15,097 nt of DNA from JAIYCX01 sp044351785 (GTDB lineage Bacteria; Bdellovibrionota_C; UBA2361; SZUA-149; DAOLCO01): positions 1-15,097 of the forward strand of contig JBILFC010000048.1 of NCBI GenBank assembly GCA_044351785.1, written 5' to 3'. The position numbers and the translations under genes were made by a program. Within the stretch, counting starts at the first letter, position 1. Each line of letters starts with the position of its first letter. This document shows positions 1 through 6,839 of this stretch, in pieces. The notes beneath the pieces are model-generated. The model had not been told where the DNA came from. It saw nothing but the letters and a program-made list of their open reading frames with translations, and did no database searches.

Positions 1-445
1 AAGCAAAAAGAATAACAAAAATTTGTAAAAAGAAATGTACTGCGAGGCTAAGATTATTCACTAAAGTTTTTACTCCATGCCGGTAAGACCTGAATTAGGC
101 TGGCATTAACATCAAAAGAAGGCATAAATACATTGGCTAATAGATTGCCTATACCCTTAATTTAAGCTACTTACAAGTCTGAGGCTATTCTCATTAAAAA
201 TGCCACCTCTCTAATGCAAAAGACACTGCTTCCTCCGTAGATCTACAAATGTCGATTTACAGAGGTCAAGAGACATCGCCTAATTCCTCTACCAATCGGT
301 AAATGCTTATCAGCAGAGGTCCACTGAGGTCGAGGATACGTCATCCCTACCTCCTATTTTATATTTTAAATAAAAGAAGAGACTGAGCGTGATTTCACCG
401 TCACTGGGGTGCATGGCGTACAAATGCCCTACACCCCGTAAAAAC
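1..445. other. Intergenic stretch downstream of the transporter gene
   Basis: This stretch holds no long open frame. It contains a structured terminator against the end of the transporter gene (about 377-459) and one very short minus-strand ORF with a strong ribosome binding site (243-344). An 8-base word (cagaggtc) occurs twice, near 261 and 314. I saw nothing recognisable in 1-240, and no tRNA or other known RNA. Confidence 0.5.
243..344 (-). CDS. Possible 33-residue ORF with a strong Shine-Dalgarno
   Basis: A minus-strand ATG at 344 opens a 33-codon frame (beginning MTYPRPQW, ending VNRHL) that stops at 243. The perfect anti-Shine-Dalgarno complement AGGAGGT lies at 349-355, four bases before the ATG. 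An AT-rich stretch just upstream (TATAAAAT-like, about 356-368) could serve as a -10 element. The protein is basic, has no recognised domain, and is too short to judge by composition. It lies downstream of the transporter terminator on the same strand, so it would need its own promoter. It could be a small peptide gene, a leader peptide, or chance. Confidence 0.25.
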   Translation of the reverse strand: MTYPRPQWTSADKHLPIGRGIRRCLLTSVNRHL

Positions 446-459
446 CTACTCAGTCTTTT
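377..459 (-). terminator. Three-way-junction terminator after the transporter gene
   Basis: The closing stem pairs 377-387 with 449-459 (core agactgag/ctcagtct). On the minus strand it is followed by a T-rich tail (cttcttttattt). On the plus strand it is followed by a T run near 456-460, so it could stop transcription both ways. Two inner hairpins fit inside: 389-392 with 401-404, and 406-411 with 432-437 (ggggtg/cacccc), the latter continued by 415-417 with 426-428. The closing stem's 5' arm on the minus strand overlaps the last codons of the transporter gene. Confidence 0.5.
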
Positions 460-1372
460 TCCCCTTCAGTTGTGGCAAAGCCAGACAAATGCCTCTCGCA
501 GTAACTATTGCTGCGATAAGAAGCAATGCCACAACTATCTCAACTTGAACTTTCTCGCCGAGGTATTGCCTTGCCAAAGCAATTGCAATAAACGATTCCG
601 TCGCACCGATATATGCATTTGCAATATGCACACCGATTAACTTTATGGATTTAAGGATAAACAAATATCCCAACCCATAAAGCAACACTCCATCGAGAAT
701 CATTGCAACACTCGATGAAAGAGATGGAATCGCACTGCTGCCAACAGCCATTGAAAGCAGACTAAAAACGAACGTACCGGCCTGCATCAACAACAGTCCG
801 TCGAAAAATACCCATTGATCACCCTTCTCTTGATCTTGTTCGTAGTTCAAAAAAACTAAGAAGATAGAGAAGAAAAGTCCTGCAAGACCGCCCAACATAA
901 GGCCCACGGGATTAAGCTCCATCACTCCGTTATGAGGGAATAACGCTACAACTAACACGATAAAAATCGCGACGACTGTAGCGCTATCCAACTTCAGATT
1001 CTCAATCTTCTCCCCCAATACAAACCTCCGGATTAGGACGGACCAAAGCATTGAGCTATAGAACAGTACCAAAGCAGCTCCCACCATGATCCTCGTTAAG
1101 GAACCGAGCCAGCAATTGTTCACCAAAATACCGGCCAGAATACCCAAGAGGAAAAACATTTTTAGTCTTAACTTTGGTATCCTCTCGAAAGCCAAAGAAA
1201 GCATTAAGAACGCTCCCAATGCCCTCAATCCCGCTTTGACTACTGGATCAACATCGTTGAAGTTTTTCAACAGAAGTGGCTCCATGGCAAACAGAAGGGA
1301 TGCCACTGAAAGCAGAAAAAACACGAACCAATTTTGGCCCACAGTTTGAACCAATTTTCCAAGAATATTCAT
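446..1372 (-). CDS. DMT/EamA-type membrane transporter
   Basis: The product is a roughly 308-residue, very hydrophobic protein with about ten predicted membrane helices. This is the size and pattern of the drug/metabolite transporter superfamily (EamA), which exports or imports small metabolites through the inner membrane. The pattern of short loops, glycine-rich helices (GGLAGLFFSIFLVF, GLGYLFILK) and a late 'ATESFIAIALARQYLGEKV' stretch resembles the second EamA repeat of such carriers. The substrate cannot be read from sequence. I prefer the ATG at 1372 (MNILGKL), because AAAGGGG sits seven bases before it. The in-frame ATG at 1408 adds 12 residues and has no Shine-Dalgarno. Composition is richer in G+C (45-53% in counted lines) than the murD/ATPase genes to the right, suggesting a different history. 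It has its own structured leader and terminator, so it is probably monocistronic. Confidence 0.75.
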   Translation of the reverse strand: MNILGKLVQTVGQNWFVFFLLSVASLLFAMEPLLLKNFNDVDPVVKAGLRALGAFLMLSLAFERIPKLRLKMFFLLGILAGILVNNCWLGSLTRIMVGAALVLFYSSMLWSVLIRRFVLGEKIENLKLDSATVVAIFIVLVVALFPHNGVMELNPVGLMLGGLAGLFFSIFLVFLNYEQDQEKGDQWVFFDGLLLMQAGTFVFSLLSMAVGSSAIPSLSSSVAMILDGVLLYGLGYLFILKSIKLIGVHIANAYIGATESFIAIALARQYLGEKVQVEIVVALLLIAAIVTARGICLALPQLKGKKTE

Positions 1373-1435
1373 CTCCGGGCCCCTTTCAAAGGCTAGAGAA
1401 AATTTCATACAATGAGCGAGAAAACCTTAATCACG

Positions 1436-1473
1436 CTCAGTCATCAAGAGGCCAAGACCCCCTAATGACTGAG
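1436..1473 (-). promoter_or_regulatory. Leader hairpin upstream of the transporter
   Basis: A perfect 9-bp inverted repeat (ctcagtcat at 1436-1444, atgactgag at 1465-1473) encloses a second short GC-rich pairing (agggg/cctct on the minus strand). It sits between the putative promoter and the start codon of the transporter. A second possible stem, 1413-1418 with 1434-1439 (tgagcg/cgctca), overlaps one arm, so the two stems exclude each other. That is the geometry of a switchable leader, but no known riboswitch class is recognised. Confidence 0.35.
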
Positions 1474-1499
1474 AATATAATCTTCTTCCCCATTAAAAT

Positions 1500-1529
1500 G
1501 TATTAGAACCAAGACCGAATAAGTCGCAA
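1500..1529 (-). promoter_or_regulatory. Putative sigma70-like promoter of the transporter
   Basis: On the minus strand TTGCGA (1524-1529) is followed after 18 bases by TAATAC (1500-1505). This would start transcription near 1493 and give a leader of about 120 bases containing the hairpin at 1436-1473. The match to consensus is only moderate. Confidence 0.3.
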
Positions 1530-1583
1530 TAACCTTATGATCTAAAGTACTATAAAAATGTGAATTAAAATAGAAGACTAGGC

Positions 1584-1842
1584 CTATTGAGAATCCCTAA
1601 TTAAACGCCCGCCCCTTACAACCGCCCTTTCAATCGACAATGGAAGGCTTCCTTCCTCATCGAACTTAAGTCTACTTGTTAAGCCCTCGATATCAATGCT
1701 TTGAATAATTTCAGTCAAAATTCTACCTGAATGATTTTGCACGCGACGTCAACTTTGGTATGTTCATTTCAAAGCCAGGTAGGAACTCTCGCCTCCCTCT
1801 AACATATTGAAATGTCTTCCAACTTCTGTTATTTAATATCAT
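1584..1842 (-). pseudogene. Possible frameshifted small gene (unrecognised)
   Basis: Two minus-strand frames abut and overlap. The first starts at an ATG (1842) with AGGCGAG a few bases upstream, runs 39 codons (MILNNRSWKTFQ...), and stops at 1723. The second, in another frame, is open from 1748 to a stop at 1584 and reads like a protein C-terminus (SGRILTEIIQSIDIEG, then FDEEGSLPLSIERAVVRGG). One frameshift near 1723-1748 would join them into a protein of about 90 residues. The second part vaguely resembles the end of a periplasmic ligand-binding protein, but I do not recognise a family. It could also be two chance frames. The stretch is richer in G+C than the adjacent rhodanese gene, like the transporter next door. 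Confidence 0.3.
1807..1835 (+). promoter_or_regulatory. Putative promoter of the rhodanese-like gene
   Basis: TTGAAA at 1807-1812 and TATTTA at 1830-1835 are separated by 17 bases, about 35 bases before the ATG at 1870. The -35 box is close to consensus and the -10 box is weak. The leader would be short. Confidence 0.35.
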
Positions 1843-1869
1843 TCTCGCCTAACAATTTAAGCAATACAC

Positions 1870-2376
1870 ATGAAACTTTTAAAAGTCTCACTTCTCTTTA
1901 TAACTACGATCTACCAAAGTAGCCTTATCGCAGAGGATATTTGTCCTAAAGAACCCCAAGATAAAACCAACTCCATTTCAAAATGTGGGGAAGAAAAAGA
2001 AGTTACAAGCATTAATGAATTGAAAAATCTTCTTGAAAGAAAAGAGGTTCTATTAATTGATGTTCGCTCCAAGGAAGAATTTGAACGAGCTCACATAAAA
2101 GGAGCTATTTCAATTCCAATTGGAGATAAGCCGGAACTCATACTTAAGGATATTGCACCAAATTGCAATCAAAGAATTGTTGTCTACTGCGAGAACCAAA
2201 TTAACTACAGAAGTAGAATGGTCTCATTAAGTCGGCTAGGATCTATTTCATTCAAATCTCTTGGATATCAAAATGTCTCAGAACTAGAGAACTTATTTCA
2301 TAAAGAAATCTCGGGGAAACTTCAAATAGAAGGAAACAATATTAGATCAAGCATACTATTTAATTATTCAGAATGA
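1870..2376 (+). CDS. Exported rhodanese-like domain protein
   Basis: This is a 168-residue protein with an N-terminal signal peptide (KLLKVSLLFITTIY, probable cleavage after about residue 21, LIA|ED), so it likely acts in the periplasm. A single rhodanese domain follows: 'LLIDVRSKEEFERAHIKGAISIPIG' (about 61-85) is the classic first half, and 'RIVVYCENQ' brings the candidate active-site Cys107. 'LGYQNVSELENLF' (about 131-143) is the usual last helix region. Rhodaneses move sulfane sulfur through this cysteine. The active-site loop is odd: instead of CxxGxRS it reads C-E-N-Q-I-N-Y-R-S, two residues longer, so activity toward thiosulfate is uncertain and a different substrate or a purely binding role is possible. 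Other cysteines sit at 25, 39 and 99. It converges on murD with a 12-base gap and appears to be monocistronic. Confidence 0.8.
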   Translation: MKLLKVSLLFITTIYQSSLIAEDICPKEPQDKTNSISKCGEEKEVTSINELKNLLERKEVLLIDVRSKEEFERAHIKGAISIPIGDKPELILKDIAPNCNQRIVVYCENQINYRSRMVSLSRLGSISFKSLGYQNVSELENLFHKEISGKLQIEGNNIRSSILFNYSE

Positions 2377-2391
2377 GACCTTTTGGTCTTA
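2374..2391. terminator. Small shared hairpin between convergent genes
   Basis: The inverted repeat agacc-tttt-ggtct (2376-2389) lies across both stop codons: the TGA of the rhodanese gene and the TAA of murD. Flanking bases extend it slightly. With a five-pair core and no clear T run it is a weak candidate for a bidirectional terminator. Confidence 0.3.
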
Positions 2392-3729
2392 AATATACTT
2401 ATCAACTTCCCACCTAAACCTATCCCCCCTCTCCTCAAAATTCTTGAAAATAGGAAAACTTGGTGAAGCAGGCGACAACAAGCATGTTCCTCCTTTTCTT
2501 GTATGATTCTTAGCAATTTCAATTACGGAAGTCATATTGTCAACTTCAAAGAACTTGATTCTCTCTGAATTAAAATTTCTACTACTCTCTATCGCACTTC
2601 TTATTCTAGCCCCCGAAGGCATAAAGAGAATTATATTTGATATTCTCGTACTTATTACTTTCTCAGCTAACTTACTAAAATCAAGACCACGATCAAAGCC
2701 ACCTAGAATAATCGTATCTAAAGTATCTTGATAAACATCAATCGCACTCATGCAAGCTTCAGGAACGGTAGCTATAGAATCATTAACAAAAAGCACATCA
2801 TCGATAGTCCCTACTTCTTCTAGTCGGTGTTTTAGAGGTTTAAAACTTAACAAACCTTCTTTTAATTTACCAACTGGAATTTCAAACTCATTAAGCAGAG
2901 TTACACAAGCTAATACATTCTCAAGATTCTTAAGGCCCTTAATTGGTAATTCGCTAACTGCACATATAGCGGCACTAGATTTACTAGAGAAGATATGATC
3001 ATCTCTTACAAAATACTGTTCGCCAATACCATAGAAACTCTTTCTACCTAACGCACCTTGAAGAGAGGAAAGAATCGTCTCATTTCCCCTAGGTAAGATA
3101 ATCAAATCACCTTCTTTCTGAAACTTACCTATATTGGCTTTGGCCTTCAAATAAGAATCAAAGGTTTTATGGTAATCTAAATGCTCTTCATATATATTTA
3201 AAAAGACAGCCCTACTTGGTGAAACGTCTAAATCTTCTAGCTGATAGCTAGACATTTCTAAAACAAAGTAATCTGAATCTTCGTCAAAAACATCTAAAGC
3301 TGGAAGACCTATATTTCCCGCTAGTATCACCCTCTTCCCAGCTACACCTAGCAAGTGCGCAATCAAAGAAGAAGTCGTACTCTTTCCCTTGGTCCCCGTA
3401 ACTCCAATTACCTTATCCCTATGTTTTGCTAAAAATATTGCCGTACCAGAGGTTAAAACAGAATTAGGATAACTTCTAAAATAAGTCTCCAACTCAGAGC
3501 CTGGAACCCCCGGCGACTTAAACACAAAATCAAAATAAGGAAGACTCTCTAAATAACTCTCACCAAAGAACCCATTCACTCCACTGGGCAAATCTTCTAA
3601 CTGCTTCTTATCAGCTACCGACAACATGCAATCCAAATTATGTCTTTCTAAAAAAGCAATGGTGCTCTTAGCTTCCCTACCGTAGCCTACTAGTAAAATT
3701 CTTTTATTTTTAAAACAAGAAATGTCCAA
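2389..3729 (-). CDS. murD2: UDP-N-acetylmuramoyl-L-alanine-glutamate ligase (MurD2 type)
   Basis: This 446-residue cytoplasmic Mur ligase adds glutamate to UDP-MurNAc-L-alanine using ATP. Visible parts are the N-terminal Rossmann region (LLVGYGREA, about 12-20; SPGVPGSEL, 72-80), the ATP-binding loop GTKGKST (112-118), GNIGLPAL (138-145), EMSSYQLE (158-165), the NDS region (316-318), and the C-terminal LLSPASPSF and KNFEERGDRF blocks (417-425, 429-438). Classical MurD proteins such as that of E. coli have NDSKAT, where the lysine contacts D-glutamate. Here it is NDSIATVPEA, with isoleucine instead. Together with murL one base upstream in the same operon, this points to the MurD2 variant, which attaches L-glutamate before MurL epimerises it. 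The MurD family is certain. The L-glutamate preference is inferred from context and that one residue. Confidence 0.9.
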   Translation of the reverse strand: MDISCFKNKRILLVGYGREAKSTIAFLERHNLDCMLSVADKKQLEDLPSGVNGFFGESYLESLPYFDFVFKSPGVPGSELETYFRSYPNSVLTSGTAIFLAKHRDKVIGVTGTKGKSTTSSLIAHLLGVAGKRVILAGNIGLPALDVFDEDSDYFVLEMSSYQLEDLDVSPSRAVFLNIYEEHLDYHKTFDSYLKAKANIGKFQKEGDLIILPRGNETILSSLQGALGRKSFYGIGEQYFVRDDHIFSSKSSAAICAVSELPIKGLKNLENVLACVTLLNEFEIPVGKLKEGLLSFKPLKHRLEEVGTIDDVLFVNDSIATVPEACMSAIDVYQDTLDTIILGGFDRGLDFSKLAEKVISTRISNIILFMPSGARIRSAIESSRNFNSERIKFFEVDNMTSVIEIAKNHTRKGGTCLLSPASPSFPIFKNFEERGDRFRWEVDKYI

Positions 3730-3730
3730 A

Positions 3731-5086
3731 CTATTCCTTATAAGAGATTTCTTTTAAACTTTCTTTTAAGTACGATGCTTCATAATCATTAAGATAATTA
3801 GATCCATCCCAATAGTTTAAATCACTAAGCTCAAAATCAGATCCAAAAGAAGAAATTATTTCCTCTGCACTATCGATCTTAATCTTTTTACTTAAATAAT
3901 AAAATCCTGTTCTTGATTCAGCATAAGAACCTACGCACTCTAAGGGCTTATGCTCACCCAATCCACATAGATCTCTAACAATATCATTAAAGCCTTCATA
4001 ATTATTCGGTAGAGGGGACCAAATTCTACTTAATTCTTCTGGATTTAGAAACGGAGCTAAACTTAAAAACGTAAATATACACTTAGGACAAGTTCCGCAC
4101 CACTTATGTTCCCCACTCTCTTTCGCTTTAAAAGTCTGTGCTCTATTACAACTTAGAAAAGTTTCTAAAGAAGAACTATCTCTTGAAAGAAGTGCAGTAA
4201 TTTGCAACTCCGATAAAGGTCGTAAGAAACTATAATAATTAAGCTCACTACCTAAGGACCGAACAAGTTCCCTAAAACGCGCTTCAAAGTCAAAGGTCTT
4301 AGAGTATTGATGATTTATCTCCATTCCATGATAAACTACATTACCTTCATTAGCAGTGGACTCATTCGAAGTCACTACGTTCCTAAACCCAGAGGCATCT
4401 CCAACAACCAATCCAATAAAAGCAAGCACTGCTGAGAACGGTATATGGCCATTAAAATAATTATCCTTAGGAAGATTAATAAACCTAGAACAAATTTCTC
4501 TTTTAACGGATATTGGCTGTCTCTCTGAAAACAACTTGATAGAATCTATCGCCTGAGGAATAGGGTTTACAACAAACCCTCTAAAATCTCGGCCCAACTC
4601 CTTAAAAGCCCTTAAACTAACAAGAGAGTCCTTACCTCCCCCCACCATCACAAGTGACTTATCTTCCAGATTAGAGTGAACGCCTACTTCCAACTCAGGT
4701 GCCTCAGGATCTATTACAAAATCAAACTCTAACTTTGGATAAAGCTGATTTACAAAGAAAAACTCACCAAGTCCAGAGAGATATACATCCTTAAACCACT
4801 CCTTCTCATAATCATTCAAAACTCCGCACTTAATTTCAATTACCGAAGGACAAGTAAGCTTCCAATAGGAAATTAGTTCCATCACTCCTAAAAGAAAAAC
4901 TAACTTAGGTGAAGGTTCTTTAAACTTAAGATCGCAAAAGTCTATAGATAATTTATGTGAGAAATTTAAATCAGGACTTAAAATATACTTGAACTCGATA
5001 TTTAAAACAGACCCGGAAATGGAGTGCGTATAAGATTGGAAAGCAATCTTATTGTGCTGCGATCTTAGGTTTACAAGTTTATTCAT
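3731..5086 (-). CDS. murL: UDP-MurNAc-L-Ala-L-Glu epimerase (MurL)
   Basis: The product is about 451 residues, matching MurL in size, position next to murD, and key blocks. These include a PP-loop-like nucleotide site MVGGGKDSLVS (151-161, numbered from the upstream ATG), a polar block TSNESTANEGN (about 243-253), and a cysteine cluster WCGTCPKC (333-340). MurL uses ATP to invert the terminal L-glutamate of UDP-MurNAc-L-Ala-L-Glu to D-glutamate, replacing the glutamate racemase route. The work that established it was done in Xanthomonas. The gene ends one base before murD starts, so the two are co-transcribed. I choose the ATG at 5086 because AAGGA lies about 11 bases before it. The ATG at 5098 (four residues longer) has the AAGG directly against the start codon. 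Recognition is from motifs and context, not alignment. Confidence 0.8.
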   Translation of the reverse strand: MNKLVNLRSQHNKIAFQSYTHSISGSVLNIEFKYILSPDLNFSHKLSIDFCDLKFKEPSPKLVFLLGVMELISYWKLTCPSVIEIKCGVLNDYEKEWFKDVYLSGLGEFFFVNQLYPKLEFDFVIDPEAPELEVGVHSNLEDKSLVMVGGGKDSLVSLRAFKELGRDFRGFVVNPIPQAIDSIKLFSERQPISVKREICSRFINLPKDNYFNGHIPFSAVLAFIGLVVGDASGFRNVVTSNESTANEGNVVYHGMEINHQYSKTFDFEARFRELVRSLGSELNYYSFLRPLSELQITALLSRDSSSLETFLSCNRAQTFKAKESGEHKWCGTCPKCIFTFLSLAPFLNPEELSRIWSPLPNNYEGFNDIVRDLCGLGEHKPLECVGSYAESRTGFYYLSKKIKIDSAEEIISSFGSDFELSDLNYWDGSNYLNDYEASYLKESLKEISYKE

Positions 5087-5108
5087 AATTAACAACATCC
5101 TTGCGCCA

Positions 5109-5137
5109 ATCCTAACTCAGGCAAATTCACAGATCAA
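5109..5137 (-). promoter_or_regulatory. Putative promoter of murL-murD2
   Basis: On the minus strand TTGATC (5132-5137) and TAGGAT (5109-5114) are separated by 17 bases, about 25-50 bases before the murL start. The divergent ATPase repeats begin only about 17 bases further upstream, so a protein bound there could influence this promoter. Confidence 0.35.
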
Positions 5138-5153
5138 TCAACGGATCTCTCCA

Positions 5154-5185
5154 TCGCTATATCTCCCCAAAACTACCACAAAAAT
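5154..5185 (+). repeat. Degenerate upstream copy of the ATPase promoter repeat (copy A)
   Basis: A 32-base stretch matches 5209-5240 at 26 positions, including an unbroken 16-base run (atatctccccaaaact). The bases that form -35 and -10 boxes in the downstream copy are altered here (TCGCTA and CACAAA), so this copy is probably not a promoter. It may be an extra binding site or a duplication remnant. Confidence 0.7.
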
Positions 5186-5208
5186 CCGAGTTTTAGGAAA
5201 ATATAGAA

Positions 5209-5237
5209 TTGCCATATCTCCCCAAAACTGCCATAAT
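5209..5237 (+). promoter_or_regulatory. Promoter of the AAA+ ATPase with embedded repeat (copy B)
   Basis: TTGCCA (5209-5214) and CATAAT (5232-5237) are spaced by exactly 17 bases, a good sigma70-like promoter. The conserved repeat word fills the spacer, so anything binding it would block or alter RNA polymerase access. Transcription would start near 5244. Confidence 0.6.
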
Positions 5238-5259
5238 ATTGTTAACTATGGGGAGATAT
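5214..5259. repeat. 11-bp inverted repeat spanning promoter and translation start region
   Basis: atatctcccca at 5214-5224 is repeated in inverted orientation at 5249-5259 (tggggagatat), with 24 bases between. The left arm lies in the promoter spacer, upstream of the predicted transcription start. It would therefore not be in the RNA, and the symmetry points to a DNA-binding protein. The right arm contains the GGGGAG that would act as Shine-Dalgarno for the ATG at 5266. Confidence 0.6.
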
Positions 5260-5265
5260 AGAGAA

Positions 5266-6726
5266 ATGAAAGTCATCGGTAGAAGGCAAGAGCTTGAATT
5301 AATTAAGGAAATTCTTAGATCTAAGGAGCCTGAACTTACCGCAGTCTGGGGTCGAAGACGAATAGGAAAGACCTACCTAATACGAAATGGCAGAGGAAGT
5401 GAGGACGGAACCTATTTTGAGATCACTGGTCAAAAAGACGCCAAACAACACCTACAATTAAAACATTTTCAAGACGTATTAGCAGAAGCATTTTACTCTG
5501 GTCAAAAGATAGACAAGCCTAAAAATTGGACAGAGGCATTCGAATCACTAAAATTAGCTATCACCATTCAACAAAAAACTTCTAAGTCTAAAAAACCAAT
5601 CACTCTATTCTTTGATGAAGCGGCGTGGCTTGATTCTAGGCGATCTGGATTTCTAAATGCATTAGAGCATTTTTGGAATTCCTGGGCTTCAAATCAGCCT
5701 AACATAAAAATATTTGTATGCTCTTCTGCCTCATCCTGGATAGTCTCTAAAATTCTAAAAGGCAAAGGAGGATGGCATAGAAGGGCAACCAGAAGAATTC
5801 ACCTAAAGCCTTTTACCTTAGCTGAAACTAAAGAATATCTAGAAAGTAAAAATATAAATCTATCCACAGAAGATCTTATCAGTTTATACATGATCTTGGG
5901 TGGGACCGCAGCTTACTTGAATCAAATAAAGAGAGGTACATCCCTACCCGCTATCGTAAACCATTTATTTCTCAATGAAAACGGCGTTCTGAAAGATGAA
6001 TTCGAAGAACTATACTATTCTCTGTTTAATAGTGCTGACGAGCACATGCGTATTGTAAGAGTGCTCTCCAAAAGTCGCCAAGGACTAACTAACAAAGAGA
6101 TCAGAGAAAAGGCAAAAATACAAAGCGGAAGCCATTTTACAATATACCTAAGCAATCTAGAGCAATCTGATTTTATTGAAAAGTATCAACCCTTCGGCAC
6201 ATCTACTAAAGCTTCTCAGAGGTATAGATTAAAAGACTTTTTTAGTCTTTTCTATTTAACTTGGCTAGAAACTAGTAAAACAAAAAGAATCGCAAATTGG
6301 CAATCGGTCCTTGAGGGAGCTTCTTACAACACATGGTCAGGGTTCTCCTTTGAATATCTTTGTTGGAACCATATAGATAGGATAATAGATCAGGTAGGCC
6401 TTGCAAAAGCAAACTACTCTGTTAGCAAATTCAAATATATTTCCAAAGATCCAAACGAAGAAAGCGCGGAAATAGACCTACTGATTGACGTAACTGGAGC
6501 AGGTGTTTACGTACTGGAACTAAAGCATCACAATAAAGAATACACCCTAGAGAAAACCGAGAAAGAAAACATAGAAAAGAAAAAAAGAGTACTGAGTAAG
6601 AGCCTTAATTATAAACGATCTGTATTTACATTACTCATGTGTTCAAGTGGCGCAAAGAAAAATAAATATCTAGAAGAAACGATAGATAAGGTTCTGGATG
6701 TAAAGATATTACTCTCTCTACCCTAA
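5266..6726 (+). CDS. AAA+ ATPase with DUF234-type nuclease-like C-terminus
   Basis: The product is 486 residues from the ATG at 5266 (MKVIGRRQELE), which begins with the typical IGR motif of this family and has GGGGAG ten bases upstream. Alternative in-frame starts exist at 5248 and 5209. The ATPase core shows Walker A GRRRIGKT (about 29-36), Walker B ITLFFDEAAW (112-121), and a sensor-like FVCSSASSW. A winged-helix-like region follows (about 267-311, LTNKEIREKAKI...). The C-terminal part has EIDLLID (402-408) and VLELKHH (about 416-422), an (E/D)xK-type arrangement typical of the DUF234 branch of the PD-(D/E)XK nuclease fold. Such archaeal-type ATPases (MJ/PH/SSO-type relatives) are widespread, scattered in bacteria, and of unknown job. 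Roles in mobile-element or toxin-like systems have been suggested. The gene stands alone, divergent from murL, and is probably controlled through its promoter repeats. Confidence 0.8.
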   Translation: MKVIGRRQELELIKEILRSKEPELTAVWGRRRIGKTYLIRNGRGSEDGTYFEITGQKDAKQHLQLKHFQDVLAEAFYSGQKIDKPKNWTEAFESLKLAITIQQKTSKSKKPITLFFDEAAWLDSRRSGFLNALEHFWNSWASNQPNIKIFVCSSASSWIVSKILKGKGGWHRRATRRIHLKPFTLAETKEYLESKNINLSTEDLISLYMILGGTAAYLNQIKRGTSLPAIVNHLFLNENGVLKDEFEELYYSLFNSADEHMRIVRVLSKSRQGLTNKEIREKAKIQSGSHFTIYLSNLEQSDFIEKYQPFGTSTKASQRYRLKDFFSLFYLTWLETSKTKRIANWQSVLEGASYNTWSGFSFEYLCWNHIDRIIDQVGLAKANYSVSKFKYISKDPNEESAEIDLLIDVTGAGVYVLELKHHNKEYTLEKTEKENIEKKKRVLSKSLNYKRSVFTLLMCSSGAKKNKYLEETIDKVLDVKILLSLP

Positions 6727-6839
6727 ACTCACAGTGGCATGCGATAATCAGACTCCTTCCACCAGAGCAAAAATGCGAGCATACCACCATTCTTAAGCTC
6801 TGTTATTAACCTAAAAGATCTGCTAAGTATTGTAGCATT

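Larger units (their letters stand above)
1409..1869. other. Intergenic stretch with transporter leader, gene remnant and rhodanese promoter
   Basis: This gap contains the minus-strand promoter and hairpin leader of the transporter (about 1409-1529), an apparently frameshifted small gene or remnant on the minus strand (1584-1842), and a plus-strand sigma70-like promoter for the rhodanese gene (1807-1835). No RNA gene was recognised. Confidence 0.5.

Noticed and set aside
389..640. Plus-strand 83-residue ORF over the transporter end
   Set aside because: It runs antisense to the transporter coding region and its terminator, with unlikely composition.
1848..1875. gcctaacaatttaagc resembles the start of an integron attC site (RYYYAAC core)
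   Set aside because: No matching GTTRRRY half or complementary arm follows, so the attC fold cannot form.
5266..6726. ATPase gene as a transposase or insertion sequence
   Set aside because: It has no transposase catalytic motif, and no copy of the upstream repeats occurs downstream of the gene.
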